Source: Actinomadura mexicana
GTDB lineage: Bacteria > Actinomycetota > Actinomycetes > Streptosporangiales > Streptosporangiaceae
NCBI RefSeq assembly: GCF_900188105.1
Contig: NZ_FZNP01000005.1
Span: forward strand, 124,001 to 188,000
Direction: 5' to 3'
Length of the DNA: 64,000 nucleotides
Shown: positions 38,125 to 48,222 of the stretch, one piece after another
How positions within the stretch are numbered: the first letter of the stretch is position 1
Layout of the letters: each line of letters opens with the position of its first letter
The notes under the pieces: model-generated
The model's input: only the letters and a program-made list of their open reading frames with translations
Told to the model about the DNA's origin: nothing
Databases searched by the model: none
Translations under genes and position numbers: made by a program

Positions 38125-39096
38125 ATGGATGCGAGCGATATCGGGATCGTGTTCGGCAGCCTGACCCCGCCGGAGCAGCTGACCGCCGGCGCCGCGCTGG
38201 CGGAGCGGCTCGGCTTCGGCGAGCTGTGGTTCTCCGAGGACTGCTTCTTCACCGGGGGCGTGTCCGGCATGACCCAGATGCTGGCCGCCACACGGACGGT
38301 CCCCGTCGGGCTCGGCCTGGCCAGCGTGATGACCCGGCACCCCGCGATCCTGGCCATGGAACTCGCCGGCCTGGCTCGGATGTACCCGGGACGCGGCCGG
38401 GCCGCCGTAGGGCTCGGCAACACCCACTGGCTCGGGCAGATGGGTCTGCTGCCCGACCGCCCGCTGACGGCGGTCACCCAGACCTTCGACGTCCTGCGCG
38501 AGCTTTTGAGCGGCGCGACCATCGACCGCCGGGCGGGCACGCACGAGCTCTCCGGCGTCCGGCTGGAGTTCGTGCCCGAGCAGCCGCCGGAGTTGTGGAT
38601 CGGCGCGGTCAACGGGCGCGCGTTGCGTGCCGGCGCTGAGCGGGCCGACGGGATCCTGCTGTCGGTCCTGGCCGGCCCCACGTACGTGGCCTGGGCCAAG
38701 GAGCAGGCGACCGGGACCGGCCGGCCGACTCCGCCGATCACGGCCTTCGTCCTGGCATCGGTCGCCGACGACGAGCAGACGGCGCGCGACGCCGTACGAG
38801 ACGCCGTCGGCTTCTTCCTCAGGGCCGAATCGCACACCGCCCTGGTCACCGAGTCCGAGCACGGCGCCCGGATCCGTGAGCGGATCGCCGACCTGGCAGA
38901 CGATGAGCCGCTGGTCGTCGAGGACGCCTGGATCGACGAGTTCGCCGTCGCCGGCGACGCCCACCAGGTCAGAGACAGGCTTCAGGGACTGCTCGACGCC
39001 GGCGCCGACTCGCTCGGCCTCTGGCTGTTCCCGCCCGACCGGCTCACCGACCAGCTCCGGCGGATCGCACACGAGGTGCTCCCCGCAACGGACTGA
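38125..39096 (+). CDS. LLM-class flavin-dependent oxidoreductase (luciferase-like)
   Basis: A 323-residue TIM-barrel monooxygenase or F420/FMN-dependent oxidoreductase of the bacterial luciferase family. Typical segments are GFGELWFSEDCFFTGG (near residue 31), VPVGLGLASVMTRHPAILAM (strand 3 with the conserved His, near 60) and GRAAVGLGNTHWLGQMG (near 92), followed by PELWIGAVNGRALRAGAERA. The central Gly-rich loops favour F420-type enzymes, common in actinobacteria, but FMN cannot be excluded. ATG 38125 is preceded by GGAAGG. The neighbours give no pathway. Confidence 0.9.
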   Translation: MDASDIGIVFGSLTPPEQLTAGAALAERLGFGELWFSEDCFFTGGVSGMTQMLAATRTVPVGLGLASVMTRHPAILAMELAGLARMYPGRGRAAVGLGNTHWLGQMGLLPDRPLTAVTQTFDVLRELLSGATIDRRAGTHELSGVRLEFVPEQPPELWIGAVNGRALRAGAERADGILLSVLAGPTYVAWAKEQATGTGRPTPPITAFVLASVADDEQTARDAVRDAVGFFLRAESHTALVTESEHGARIRERIADLADDEPLVVEDAWIDEFAVAGDAHQVRDRLQGLLDAGADSLGLWLFPPDRLTDQLRRIAHEVLPATD

Positions 39097-39132
39097 CCGA
39101 GCGCCGGCTCGACGCCTCCGGCGGTTCCAGAG

Positions 39133-39990
39133 CTAGCGCCTGACGCCGAGGGCGGCGCAGATGGACACAGCGAACCGTTCGGCGCTGCCAGGGGCGTGGT
39201 GGAGGTAGAGGGCGGGTTCGGTCAGTTCGAGCTCGATGAGCACCGGGGCGCCGTCCGGGCCGGGGATCATGTCGACGCGGGCGTAGAGGAGATCGTCGCC
39301 GTGCGGGACGGCGGCCAGGGCGCGGCCGGCCACCTCCAGCTCGGCCTCGGTCGCCGTCGACGCGGTGACCTGACCGCGCCCCGGGTCGTCCCGGACCCAG
39401 CCCTGGACTCCCGCGCCCGCGTCGAGGATCTGCGCCTTGCGGCCGGCGTGGCTGTACTCGCCGCCGCAGAACACCAGCGCCGTCTCGCCGACCGTGTCGA
39501 CCGCCGACAGGTACGGCTGGACCATCACCGTCCGGCCCGCCTCACGGAGCGAGCGCAGGTGGGCGCGGGCCGCGCCCTCCTCGCCGGGGCCCCAGCGGGC
39601 GGTGTCGCCCGCGCCTATCGAGATGGCCGGCTTGATGACGTACTCGGGCCACTCGGAGGGGACGTCGTCCGGGTCCCACAGGGTCGGGACGACGGGGACG
39701 CCCGCGGCGGCGAGCTCGCGCAGGTAGCGCTTGTCGGTGTTCCACCGCACGACCGCGGCCGGGTTGAGGACGCGGGGCAGGCTCTCCGCCCATGCCACGA
39801 ACTCGTCCCGCCGGGCGGTGTAGTCCCAGGTGGAGCGGATGACGACCAGGTCGTACCGGGACCAGTCGACATCGGCGTCCCAGGCGACGGGCTCGGCGGC
39901 GACGCCCTCGGCCGCCAGGGCGCGGATCAGGTCCTGGACGTCGTCGCTTCCGTCGGGCAGCAGCGAACAGGTCGCGAGAGCGATGCTCAT
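39133..39990 (-). CDS. ATP-grasp domain ligase, last gene of the his operon run
   Basis: A 285-residue ATP-grasp protein similar in layout to glutathione-synthetase-like and DcsG-like ligases. Markers are YDLVVIRSTWDYTARRDEF (near residue 50), EYVIKPAISIGAGDT (ATP-binding lysine, near 117), VMVQPYLSAVDTVGETALVF (near 155) and the metal-binding LLYARVDMIPGPDGAPVLIE with ELELTEPAL (near 240-260). It joins a carboxylate to an amine; the substrates are unknown. It starts 16 bases after hisF on the same strand, the place where hisI is found in many actinobacteria. It is probably co-transcribed with the his genes. Confidence 0.87.
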   Translation of the reverse strand: MSIALATCSLLPDGSDDVQDLIRALAAEGVAAEPVAWDADVDWSRYDLVVIRSTWDYTARRDEFVAWAESLPRVLNPAAVVRWNTDKRYLRELAAAGVPVVPTLWDPDDVPSEWPEYVIKPAISIGAGDTARWGPGEEGAARAHLRSLREAGRTVMVQPYLSAVDTVGETALVFCGGEYSHAGRKAQILDAGAGVQGWVRDDPGRGQVTASTATEAELEVAGRALAAVPHGDDLLYARVDMIPGPDGAPVLIELELTEPALYLHHAPGSAERFAVSICAALGVRR

Positions 39991-40006
39991 GCGGGGGGAT
40001 TCCTCT

Positions 40007-40764
<758 letters not shown>

Positions 40765-40768
<4 letters not shown>

Positions 40769-41484
40769 TTCACGGCCTCCAGGGCCTCTTCCAGCGTGAA
40801 CGCCCCCGCGTAGAGCGCCTTGCCGACGATCGCGCCCTCGACGCCGTCCGGGACGAGCCCGGCCAGCGCCCGAAGGTCCTCCAGCGACGAGACGCCGCCG
40901 GAGGCGACGACGGGCTTGTCCGTCCGGGAGCAGACCTCGCGCAGCAGGCCGGTGTTGGGGCCGCGCAGCGTCCCGTCCTTGGTGACGTCGGTGACCACGT
41001 ACCGGGGGCAGCCGTCGTCCTCCAGCCGCGCGAGGACCTCCCACAGGTCGCCGCCCTCCCGCGTCCACCCGCGCGCGGCCAGCGTCGTGCCCCGCACGTC
41101 CAGCCCCACCGCGATCCGGTCGCCGTGCGAGGCGATGATCTTGCGGCACCAGGCGGGGTCCTCCAGCGCGGCGGTGCCGATGTTGACCCGGGCGCACCCG
41201 GTGGCCAGGGCCGCCTCCAGCGACGCGTCGTCGCGGATGCCGCCCGACAGCTCCACCTTCACGTCCAGCTTCCCGGTCACCTCGGCGAGCAGCTCCCGGT
41301 TGGAGCCGCGCCCGAACGCCGCGTCGAGGTCCACCAGATGGATCCACTCCGCCCCCGCCGCCTGCCAGGCGAGCGCCGCCTCCAGCGGCGCGCCGTAGGA
41401 GGTCTCGGTGCCGGCCTCGCCCTGCACCAGCCGGACGGCCCGGCCGTCGGCGACGTCGACCGCGGGAAGAAGCGTCAAAGTCAT
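40765..41484 (-). CDS. priA: Bifunctional phosphoribosyl isomerase A (HisA/TrpF activities)
   Basis: A 239-residue half-barrel-duplicated isomerase. In actinobacteria it isomerises both ProFAR (histidine) and phosphoribosylanthranilate (tryptophan). The catalytic aspartates are in [20 protein letters not shown] (residue about 10) and [17 protein letters not shown] (near 170). It also has [18 protein letters not shown] and [15 protein letters not shown]. No separate trpF is seen in the trp cluster, which agrees with the dual role. It sits between hisH and hisF. The start ATG 41484 lies 34 bases after hisH. Confidence 0.96.
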
Positions 41485-41518
41485 GCGGAAACCCTATCGA
41501 TGCAGGTGGGACGGGTGC

Positions 41519-42154
41519 CTAGGCCAGAGTGGCGAGCCAGTTGCGCAGGAGGTGGGCGCCGGCGTCGCCGGACTTCTCCGGGTGGAACTGGGTGGCGCAC
41601 AGGGGGCCGTTCTCGACCGCGGCGACGAAGCGGTCGCCGTGCTCGGACCAGGTGACCAGGGGCGCCGGGATGGTGCCGGTCGGGTCGGACTCCAGGTCCC
41701 AGCTGCGGGCTGCGTAGGAGTGGACGAAGTAGAAGCGCTCGTCGCGCAGGCCCTCGAAGAGCGCGGAGCCCTCGGGGACGTCCACGGTGTTCCAGCCCAT
41801 GTGCGGGACGACCGGGGCGTTCAGGCGGTCGACGGTGCCCGGCCACTCGTCGCAGCCCTGGGCGGTGACGCCGTGCTCGATGCCCTTGGAGAACAGGATC
41901 TGCATGCCGACGCAGATGCCGAGGACGGGGCGGCCGCCCGCGAGGCGGCGGCCGATGATCTGGTCGCCGCGCACCGAGCGCAGGCCCGCCATGCAGGCGG
42001 CGAACGCGCCGACGCCCGGGACGACCAGGCCGTCGGCGTCGAGCGCGGCGTCACGGTCGGCCGTGACGGTCACCTCCGCGCCGGCGCGGGCCACGGCGCG
42101 CTCGGCGGAGCGCAGGTTCCCCGAGCCGTAGTCCAGGATGACGATCTTCTTCAC
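41519..42154 (-). CDS. hisH: Imidazole glycerol phosphate synthase, glutaminase subunit
   Basis: Supplies ammonia from glutamine to HisF. A 211-residue class I glutamine amidotransferase. The nucleophile cysteine is in [16 protein letters not shown] (near residue 82), and the His-Glu pair in [14 protein letters not shown] (near 193). The N-terminus [17 protein letters not shown] and the [10 protein letters not shown] loop are typical of HisH. The start ATG 42154 follows the small membrane gene by 31 bases. Confidence 0.97.
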   Translation of the reverse strand: MKKIVILDYGSGNLRSAERAVARAGAEVTVTADRDAALDADGLVVPGVGAFAACMAGLRSVRGDQIIGRRLAGGRPVLGICVGMQILFSKGIEHGVTAQGCDEWPGTVDRLNAPVVPHMGWNTVDVPEGSALFEGLRDERFYFVHSYAARSWDLESDPTGTIPAPLVTWSEHGDRFVAAVENGPLCATQFHPEKSGDAGAHLLRNWLATLA

Positions 42155-42185
42155 GGCCCCGTCGCCCCCGCCCGCCGGATCGCCT

Positions 42186-42356
42186 TCATGACCACGTCAC
42201 TCCCCCGGCGACCGCCAGCCCGGCGAGCACCAGCAGGAGCAGCGCGGCGATCTTGAGGCCCTGCTTGACGAAGCTGTACACGCCCGCCAGCAGGAACACC
42301 GCGACCGCGAAGATCGCCACGGTGCCGTAGGTGAGGTGCAGGCCGCCGATGTCCAC
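42186..42356 (-). CDS. 56-residue membrane protein between hisB and hisH
   Basis: A short open frame read from GTG 42356 to TGA 42186, starting two bases after the hisB stop. It translates as [20 protein letters not shown] and continues into two hydrophobic helices (about residues 10-28 and 36-52) separated by SFVKQGLK. Tight spacing, same strand and clean membrane topology argue that it is a real gene of the his operon rather than a spacer. Its role is unknown. A topology with both ends outside and a Lys-containing inner loop fits the positive-inside rule. Confidence 0.75.
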   Translation of the reverse strand: MDIGGLHLTYGTVAIFAVAVFLLAGVYSFVKQGLKIAALLLLVLAGLAVAGGVTWS

Positions 42357-42358
42357 GG

Positions 42359-42952
42359 TTACAGGGCCCCCTTGGTGGAGGGGATGCCGTGCACCTTCGG
42401 GTCGAACGCCACGGCGTCGCGCAGCGCGCGGGCGAGGGCCTTGAACTGCGCCTCGACGATGTGGTGGGCGTTGCGGCCGTAGGGGACGTGGACGTGCAGC
42501 GCGACCCGCGCGTTCGACACGAACGACTCGAGGACGTGCCGGGTCATCGTGGTGTCGTACTCGGGGCCGATCATCGGCGCCATGCCGTCCGGCTCCACGT
42601 GCACCAGGTAGGGGCGCCCGGAGACGTCCACGGTGACCTGGGCGAGCGCCTCGTCGAGCGGGATGGAGGCGTCGGCGAAACGCCGGATGCCGGACTTGTC
42701 GCCCAGCGCCTCGCGGAACGCCGCGCCGAGCGCGATCGCGGTGTCCTCGATGGTGTGGTGGCTGTCGATGTGCAGGTCACCGGTGGTCTTGACGGTCAGG
42801 TCGAACGACCCGTGCCTGCCGAGCTGCGCCAGCATGTGGTCGAAGAACCCCACGCCGGTCGCGACGTCGACCTGCCCGGTCCCGTCGAGGTCGATCTCGA
42901 CGAGGACCTGGGTCTCCCCGGTCCCGCGCTCGACTCGTCCCTTGCGCGTCAC
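42359..42952 (-). CDS. hisB: Imidazoleglycerol-phosphate dehydratase
   Basis: Dehydrates imidazole glycerol phosphate in histidine synthesis. A 197-residue monofunctional enzyme with two Mn-binding half-motifs: [15 protein letters not shown] and [19 protein letters not shown] in the first half, [19 protein letters not shown] and [20 protein letters not shown] in the second. Its GTG start overlaps the hisC stop by four bases. No phosphatase domain is fused, as expected outside enterobacteria. Confidence 0.97.
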   Translation of the reverse strand: MTRKGRVERGTGETQVLVEIDLDGTGQVDVATGVGFFDHMLAQLGRHGSFDLTVKTTGDLHIDSHHTIEDTAIALGAAFREALGDKSGIRRFADASIPLDEALAQVTVDVSGRPYLVHVEPDGMAPMIGPEYDTTMTRHVLESFVSNARVALHVHVPYGRNAHHIVEAQFKALARALRDAVAFDPKVHGIPSTKGAL

Positions 42953-44070
42953 AGGCTCTCCTCACTGTTCTCGGTGCCGGCCCCGCGCGCCTGGCGGAGC
43001 GCGGCGCGGAAGGCGGCCATCTCCGCCGGGGTGCCGACGCTGACCCGCAGCCACTCGGGCGGGCCCACCTCCCGGATCAGCACGCCGCGTTCCAGTAGGT
43101 CCTCCCAGACGCGGCGGCGGTCGGGGAACGTCCCGAACAGGACGAAGTTGGCGTCGGAGTCGGCGACCCGCAGCCCCTCGGCGCGCAGCCACGCGACGAC
43201 GTCGTCGCGCTCGCGGCGCAGCGCCTCGACGCCGCCGAGCAGCTCCTCGCCGTGGGCGAGGGCGGTGCGCGCGACGGCCTGGGTGACGGCCGACAGGTGG
43301 TAGGGCAGCCGGACGAGCAGCAGCGCGCCGATCACGGCGGGGTCGGCGGCCAGGTAGCCGAGCCGGGCCCCGGCCATCGCGAACGCCTTGGACATCGTCC
43401 GGGTGACGATCAGCCGCGGGTGGCCGTCCAGCAGCGTCAGCGCGGACGGGGTGCCCGCCCGGCGGAACTCGGCGTAGGCCTCGTCGACGACGACCATGCC
43501 GGGCGCGGCGGCGAGGACGGCCTCGATCGCCTCGAGGGGCAGCGCCGTGCCGGTCGGGTTGTTGGGCGAGGTCAGGAACACGACGTCGGGCCGGTGCTCC
43601 TCGACGGCCGCGACGGCGCGCTCGGGTTCGAGGCCGAAGTCCTCGTCGCGGAAGGCGTTCACCCAGCGGGTCCCCGACACCCCGGTGATGATCGGGTGCA
43701 TCGAGTAGGACGGCTCGAAGCCGAGCGCGGTGCGGCCCGCCCCGCCGAACGCCTGCAGGATCTGCTGGATGATCTCGTTGGAGCCGTTGGCGGCCCACAC
43801 CCGGGCCGCGGTGAGGCCCGCGCCGGGCGTGTCGGCGTTCAGGAACGCGGCGAGCTCCTCGCGGAGCGCCACCGCGTCCCGGTCGGGGTAGCGGTTCAGC
43901 GATCCGGCGACGTCCATGACGGCCTCGCCGAGGGCCTTCACGAGCCGCTCGGACGGCGGGTAGGGGTTCTCGTTGGTGTTCAGCGCGTACGGGACGTCCA
44001 GCTGGGGCGCGCCGTAGGGCTCGCGGCCGCGCAGGTCGTCCCGCAGCGGCAGGTCGTTGAGCGAGGTCAC
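42949..44070 (-). CDS. hisC: Histidinol-phosphate aminotransferase
   Basis: PLP enzyme, imidazole-acetol phosphate plus glutamate to histidinol phosphate. It has 373 residues. Markers are [17 protein letters not shown] at the N-terminus, [18 protein letters not shown] (near residue 165), [14 protein letters not shown] (near 195) and the PLP lysine in [19 protein letters not shown] (near 230). GTG 44070 overlaps the hisD stop by four bases and hisB overlaps its own stop, so hisD-hisC-hisB are translationally coupled. Longer in-frame sequence upstream is antisense-like noise within hisD. Confidence 0.97.
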   Translation of the reverse strand: MTSLNDLPLRDDLRGREPYGAPQLDVPYALNTNENPYPPSERLVKALGEAVMDVAGSLNRYPDRDAVALREELAAFLNADTPGAGLTAARVWAANGSNEIIQQILQAFGGAGRTALGFEPSYSMHPIITGVSGTRWVNAFRDEDFGLEPERAVAAVEEHRPDVVFLTSPNNPTGTALPLEAIEAVLAAAPGMVVVDEAYAEFRRAGTPSALTLLDGHPRLIVTRTMSKAFAMAGARLGYLAADPAVIGALLLVRLPYHLSAVTQAVARTALAHGEELLGGVEALRRERDDVVAWLRAEGLRVADSDANFVLFGTFPDRRRVWEDLLERGVLIREVGPPEWLRVSVGTPAEMAAFRAALRQARGAGTENSEESL

Positions 44071-45374
44071 GAAGGGATCTCCCAGTCGAAGCGGGCCTTG
44101 AGGGCGGCGCCGTGGGCGGGCAGGTCCTCGGCCTCGGCGAGCGCGACGACGCGCGCGGTGGCCTCGGCGAGGGCGTCGCGGTCGTACTCGACGACGTGCA
44201 CGCCGCGCAGGAACGACTGGACCGACAGCCCGGAGGAGTGGCAGGCGCATCCGCCGGTCGGCAGGACGTGGTTGGACCCGGCCAGGTAGTCGCCGAGCGA
44301 CACCGGCGCGTACCGGCCCACGAAGACCGCCCCGGCGTTGCGGACGCGCGCGGCGACCGCGGCGGCGTCGGCGGTCTGGATCTCCAGGTGCTCGGCGGCG
44401 TAGGCGTCCACGACCTTCAGGCCGTCGTCGACGCCGTCGACCAGGACGATGCCGGACTGCCGCCCGGCCAGCGCCTCGGTGATCCGCTCGACGTGCCGGG
44501 CGCGGGCGACCTGCGCCTTCAGCTCGGCCTCGACATCCTCGGCGAGCCGCACCGAGTCGGTGACCAGGACGGCGGCCGCGAGCGTGTCGTGCTCGGCCTG
44601 GCTGATCAGGTCGGCGGCGACCTCCACCGGGTCGGCGGTGCCGTCGGCCAGGATCGCGATCTCCGTCGGCCCGGCCTCGGCGTCGATGCCGATCACGCCC
44701 TTGAGCAGCCGCTTGGCCGCGGCGACGTAGACGTTGCCGGGCCCGGTGACCAGGTCGGCGCGGGGGCACTCCTCGGTGCCGTAGGCGAACATCGCGATGG
44801 CCTGCGCGCCGCCCGCGGCGTACACCTCGTCGACGCCGAGCAGCGCGCACGCGGCGAGGATCGAGGGGTGCGGCAGCCCGCCGAAGTCCTTCTGGGCGGG
44901 CGAGGTGACGGCGAGGGAGCCGACGCCCGCCTCCTGCGCGGGGACGACGTTCATCACCACGCTGGACGGGTAGACGGCGCGTCCGCCCGGCACGTACAGG
45001 CCGACGCGGTCGACCGGGACCCAGCGCTCGGTGACGGTGCCGCCGGGCACGACCTGCGTGGTGACGTCGGTGCGGCGCTGGGCGCGGTGCACGGCCCTGG
45101 CGCGGCGGATGCTCTCCTCAAGCGCGTCCCGGACGGCCGGGTCGAGTTCGGCGAGCGCCCGGTGCACGGCGTCGACCGGGACCCGGACGCGCTCCAGCTC
45201 GACCCCGTCGAACCGGCTGGTGTGCTCCCGTACCGCCGCCGAACCGCGATGGCGCACGTCCTCGCAGATGGGCCGCACCTTGTCCAGGGCGGCCTCGACG
45301 TCGAGTTCGGCGCGGGGCAGCACGGAGCGCAGATCGCCGGGAAGCGAGCCGCGCAGGTCGATACGGGAAATCAC
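44067..45374 (-). CDS. hisD: Histidinol dehydrogenase
   Basis: Zinc enzyme for the last two oxidations, histidinol to histidine. It has 435 residues. Markers are [20 protein letters not shown] (near residue 125), [16 protein letters not shown] (near 225), [14 protein letters not shown] and the catalytic Glu-His in [15 protein letters not shown] (near 325). The C-terminal [20 protein letters not shown] contributes the metal site. It is the first gene of the visible his operon, so its promoter should lie in 45375-45435. That gap also shows the short inverted repeat CCGTCTC/GAGACGG, perhaps ending the phzF transcript. Confidence 0.97.
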   Translation of the reverse strand: MISRIDLRGSLPGDLRSVLPRAELDVEAALDKVRPICEDVRHRGSAAVREHTSRFDGVELERVRVPVDAVHRALAELDPAVRDALEESIRRARAVHRAQRRTDVTTQVVPGGTVTERWVPVDRVGLYVPGGRAVYPSSVVMNVVPAQEAGVGSLAVTSPAQKDFGGLPHPSILAACALLGVDEVYAAGGAQAIAMFAYGTEECPRADLVTGPGNVYVAAAKRLLKGVIGIDAEAGPTEIAILADGTADPVEVAADLISQAEHDTLAAAVLVTDSVRLAEDVEAELKAQVARARHVERITEALAGRQSGIVLVDGVDDGLKVVDAYAAEHLEIQTADAAAVAARVRNAGAVFVGRYAPVSLGDYLAGSNHVLPTGGCACHSSGLSVQSFLRGVHVVEYDRDALAEATARVVALAEAEDLPAHGAALKARFDWEIPS

Positions 45375-45435
45375 CCGTCCAGTCTACGGAGTGCCCTCGG
45401 TCCCTCGCGCACCGTCTCACGTCCCGAGACGGAGG

Positions 45436-46260
45436 TCACGGCGCGATCCTCAAGGCCCCGTCGAGGACGGTCACGGCGGTTCCGGACAGGACCACGCGGT
45501 CGCCCCGCAGGACGACCCGGACATACCCTCCGCGCTCAGACGCCTGGAAGCCGAGCAGCTCGCCACGCCCCAGGCGGGCGGCCCAGAAGGGGGCGAGGGC
45601 GCAGTGCGCCGAGCCGGTCACCGGGTCCTCCCCGTCGCCTTCCAGCACGCGCGCCCCGAAGAAGCGGGACACGAAGTCGTGCCGCCCGGCCGGATCGGCC
45701 GCGGCCGTCACGATCACCCCGCGCCCGTCGATCCGGCCGAGCGCCGCGATGTCCGGGGTGAGGCCGAGGACGGCGGACTCGCCGTCCACCTCGATGAGCC
45801 AGTCGTTCTGCGCGTTCCGTCCCGCTCCGGCGATCGCGGCCCCGAGCGCTTCGGCGAGCCCCTCCGGGGCCTCGGCGGGCTCGGCGGGCTGGGCCGGGAA
45901 GTCCATGGCCAGCTCGCCCCCGGGGTCCCGGGTGACGGTCAGGACACCGCTCCTGACCGTCTGGAACCGGATCGGACGGTCGGGAGCGACCGCCCCGGCC
46001 TCGTAGAGGGCGTGGGCGCTCGCCAGGGTGGCGTGCCCGCACAGCGCGACCTCGACCTTCGGCGTGAACCACCGCAGTTCGAAGTCCGCACCGGGGTGCG
46101 CGGACCCGAGCGGCCGGACGAACGCGGTCTCGGAGTGCTTCATCTCCGCCGCGACCCGCTGCATCCACTCCGGCGGGACCGGCCCCTCGAGCAGGCAGAC
46201 CCCGGCGGGGTTGCCGGAGAAGGGGCGAGTGGTGAAGGCGTCCACGACCAGCATCCTCAT
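45436..46260 (-). CDS. PhzF-family isomerase/epimerase-like protein
   Basis: A 274-residue protein of the PhzF (diaminopimelate-epimerase-like) fold. The N-terminal half carries LVVDAFTTRPFSGNPAGVCL and the catalytic glutamate region EMKHSETAFVRPL (near residue 45). FTPKVEVALCGHATLASAHA follows, and the C-terminal half has EGDGEDPVTGSAHCALAPFW. All are standard for PhzF proteins, most of which have no known substrate. ATG 46260 is used; ATG 46284 is possible and neither has a good ribosome site. It is divergent from the LON-domain gene and upstream of hisD on the same strand. Confidence 0.9.
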   Translation of the reverse strand: MRMLVVDAFTTRPFSGNPAGVCLLEGPVPPEWMQRVAAEMKHSETAFVRPLGSAHPGADFELRWFTPKVEVALCGHATLASAHALYEAGAVAPDRPIRFQTVRSGVLTVTRDPGGELAMDFPAQPAEPAEAPEGLAEALGAAIAGAGRNAQNDWLIEVDGESAVLGLTPDIAALGRIDGRGVIVTAAADPAGRHDFVSRFFGARVLEGDGEDPVTGSAHCALAPFWAARLGRGELLGFQASERGGYVRVVLRGDRVVLSGTAVTVLDGALRIAP

Positions 46261-46440
46261 GGCATCGGACGCTACAAGGCGCATGTTCGGCGGCGGCAGA
46301 GCCAATCCACCGGGAATGGCCCGGCGGCCCGCGGCCCAGGCCCCACATTGCGACAAAGGACCACTTATTAAGATCATCATATGGACGTACCCTTGCGGCG
46401 AGGGCGCTTCGGCGGCGCCCAGGAGCGCGGGAGAGAAGAT

Positions 46441-47103
46441 GTGACCGAGCGGCTCGCCCTGTTCCCCCTCGGCACCGTGCTGTTCCCCGGCCTGGTGCTG
46501 CCCCTGCACCTGTTCGAGGACCGCTACCGCCGGCTGGTCGGCGACCTCCTCGAACAGCCCGAGCCCCGCGGCTTCGGCGTCGTCGGCATCGAACTCGGCC
46601 ACGAGGTCGGCGAGGGCGCGGCGCACCGCCTCGCCGAGGTCGGCTGCCTCGCCGAGCTGCGCGAGGTGACGCCGCACCCGGACGGGCGGTACGACATCGT
46701 CGCCGTCGGCGCCCGGCGGTTCCGGGTGAAGGAGCTGGACCGGTCCCGGCCCTACCTGCGGGGCGAGGTCGAGTTCCTGCCCGAGGAGCCCGGCGCCGAC
46801 CCCGAGCCCGCCGCGGCGCGGGTCCGGCGGCTGTTCCGGAGCTACCGGCGGCGCCTCGGCGCGGCCGGCGCGGGCCCGCTGGAGGAGGTCGAGGCGCCGG
46901 GCGACCCGGTCGAGCTGTCGTATGCGATCGCGGCGTCGCTCGTCCTGGACGGGCACGAGAAGCAGCGCCTGCTGGAACACGAGGACGCGGCGCTGCGGCT
47001 GGAGGCGGAGGGCGAGCTGCTGGCCAGGGAGAACCGCATCCTGGACGTGCTCCCGATGATCCCCGCCGGGCAGTTCCTGGACGGGTCGTTCACGCCGAAC
47101 TGA
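46441..47103 (+). CDS. LON substrate-binding-domain protein (no protease domain)
   Basis: A 220-residue protein made only of the Lon N-terminal (LON/PUA-like) domain. It opens RLALFPLGTVLFPGLVLPLH with LFEDRYRRLVGDLL, the classic strand-helix start. DIVAVGARRFRVKELD (near residue 85) and SRPYLRGEVEFLPEE follow, then a helical C-terminal bundle. No AAA or Ser-Lys protease domain is present. Such stand-alone proteins are widespread and of unknown function. GTG 46441 has GGGAGAG upstream; an in-frame ATG at 46381 lacks support. It is followed 22 bases later by the YbaK gene. Confidence 0.9.
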   Translation: MTERLALFPLGTVLFPGLVLPLHLFEDRYRRLVGDLLEQPEPRGFGVVGIELGHEVGEGAAHRLAEVGCLAELREVTPHPDGRYDIVAVGARRFRVKELDRSRPYLRGEVEFLPEEPGADPEPAAARVRRLFRSYRRRLGAAGAGPLEEVEAPGDPVELSYAIAASLVLDGHEKQRLLEHEDAALRLEAEGELLARENRILDVLPMIPAGQFLDGSFTPN

Positions 47104-47125
47104 GCGATCACGGCAGACTGCCCCC

Positions 47126-47623
47126 ATGAGCACTGCCAAGGCCAAGGGCGGCAAGGGCACCCCCGCGACGATCGCCGCGGCGAAGGCCGGCGTCGACTTC
47201 ACGCTGCACGCCTACGAGGCGGACCCGAACGCCGAGTCCTACGGGGAGGCCGCCGCCGACGCCCTCGGCGTCCCGCACGACCGGCTCTTCAAGACGCTGC
47301 TGGCCGAGGTCGACGGGAACCTCGCCGTCGGCGTCGTCCCGGTGTCGTCGACCCTCGACCTGAAGGCGCTCGCGGCGGCGGCCGGCGGCAAGAAGGCGCG
47401 GATGGCCGACCCCCGCGACGCCGAGCGCGCCACCGGGTACGTCGTCGGCGGGATCAGCCCGCTCGGGCAGCGCAGGCGGCTGCCGACCGTGGTCGACGCG
47501 TCGGTCTCAGGGCTCGCGACCGTCTACGTCTCGGCCGGCCGGCGCGGACTCCAGATCGAGCTCGTCCCCGCCGACCTCGTCCGCCTCACCGGCGCCCGCG
47601 TCGCCGCCATCGCCCGCGGGTAG
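47126..47623 (+). CDS. ybaK: Cys-tRNA(Pro)/Cys-tRNA(Cys) deacylase, YbaK/EbsC family
   Basis: Hydrolyses Cys mischarged on tRNA(Pro) in trans. It has 165 residues. The catalytic lysine is in DRLFKTLLAEVDG (near residue 56), followed by LAVGVVPVSSTLDLKALAAA and KKARMADPRDAERATGYVVG. The active-site loop GGISPLGQRRRLPTVVDASV (near 112) is diagnostic. The C-terminal 39 codons (47507-47623) overlap the 3' end of the convergent DUF2567 gene. ATG 47126 is 22 bases after the LON gene, and the two are likely co-transcribed. Confidence 0.94.
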   Translation: MSTAKAKGGKGTPATIAAAKAGVDFTLHAYEADPNAESYGEAAADALGVPHDRLFKTLLAEVDGNLAVGVVPVSSTLDLKALAAAAGGKKARMADPRDAERATGYVVGGISPLGQRRRLPTVVDASVSGLATVYVSAGRRGLQIELVPADLVRLTGARVAAIARG

Positions 47624-48109
47624 CCTCCGCACGACCAGTTCCAGCAGCCCGTAGGCGGCGACCGCCGGCAGCGCCCAGAACACCAGCACGCCCCTGGCGC
47701 GCAGGTCGGCGACGCCGGTGACGGTGGAGCCGTCGCGCCCGTGCCGGACCGCGTCCTCGAAGTGCCCGAGCCCGATCAGGTGGCCGGTCTGCCAGGCGAG
47801 GACGGCCGCCGCGACGCCGCCCACGGCCAGCCCGAGCAGCAGCGCCGAATCGTTGCCCCGCCCGCCGGCCAGGTAGGCGCCGACGCCGCACGCGATCCCG
47901 GCGACGAGCGCGATCAGGGCGAAGCGGGCGTCGATGTCGATCGGGCCCTGGCCTTCCGGGTCGGCCAGAAGGGCCTCACCCTGCACGACCACGTACGTCA
48001 CCTTCGGGACGACCGCCGCCCACAGCAGGCCGGCGAGCGGCCCCAGCAGCGTGACGACGGCGCTGGTGACCGCCCAGACCGCCAAGAGCCTCCCGGTGGG
48101 TCGCCGCAC
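47507..48109 (-). CDS. DUF2567-type membrane protein
   Basis: A 200-residue protein with four predicted membrane helices. The first is LLAVWAVTSAVVTLLGPLAG. An outside loop (KVTYVVVQGEALLADPEGQG), a central pair (ALIALVAGIACGVGAYLAGG, LLLGLAVGGVAAAVLAWQTG) and a last helix (ALPAVAAYGLLELVV) follow. This matches the actinobacterial DUF2567 layout, with no known function. GTG 48109 has AGGAG eight bases upstream. The acidic, glycine-rich C-terminal 40 residues lie antisense to ybaK, a 117-base convergent overlap; this tail may be frame read-through without structural value. Confidence 0.78.
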   Translation of the reverse strand: MRRPTGRLLAVWAVTSAVVTLLGPLAGLLWAAVVPKVTYVVVQGEALLADPEGQGPIDIDARFALIALVAGIACGVGAYLAGGRGNDSALLLGLAVGGVAAAVLAWQTGHLIGLGHFEDAVRHGRDGSTVTGVADLRARGVLVFWALPAVAAYGLLELVVRRLPAGDGGDAGAGEADEVGGDELDLESAPAGRDVDGREP

Positions 48110-48222
48110 CTCGTACGCTCCTAGTTGCAAGTCGTCCGACAGCGAAAGCCTAGCCTGCCCCGGTCAGCCGATCGACTCTCGAAGGGTGTCCGATTCCCGC
48201 CCACGGCAGCCCCGATTACTGG

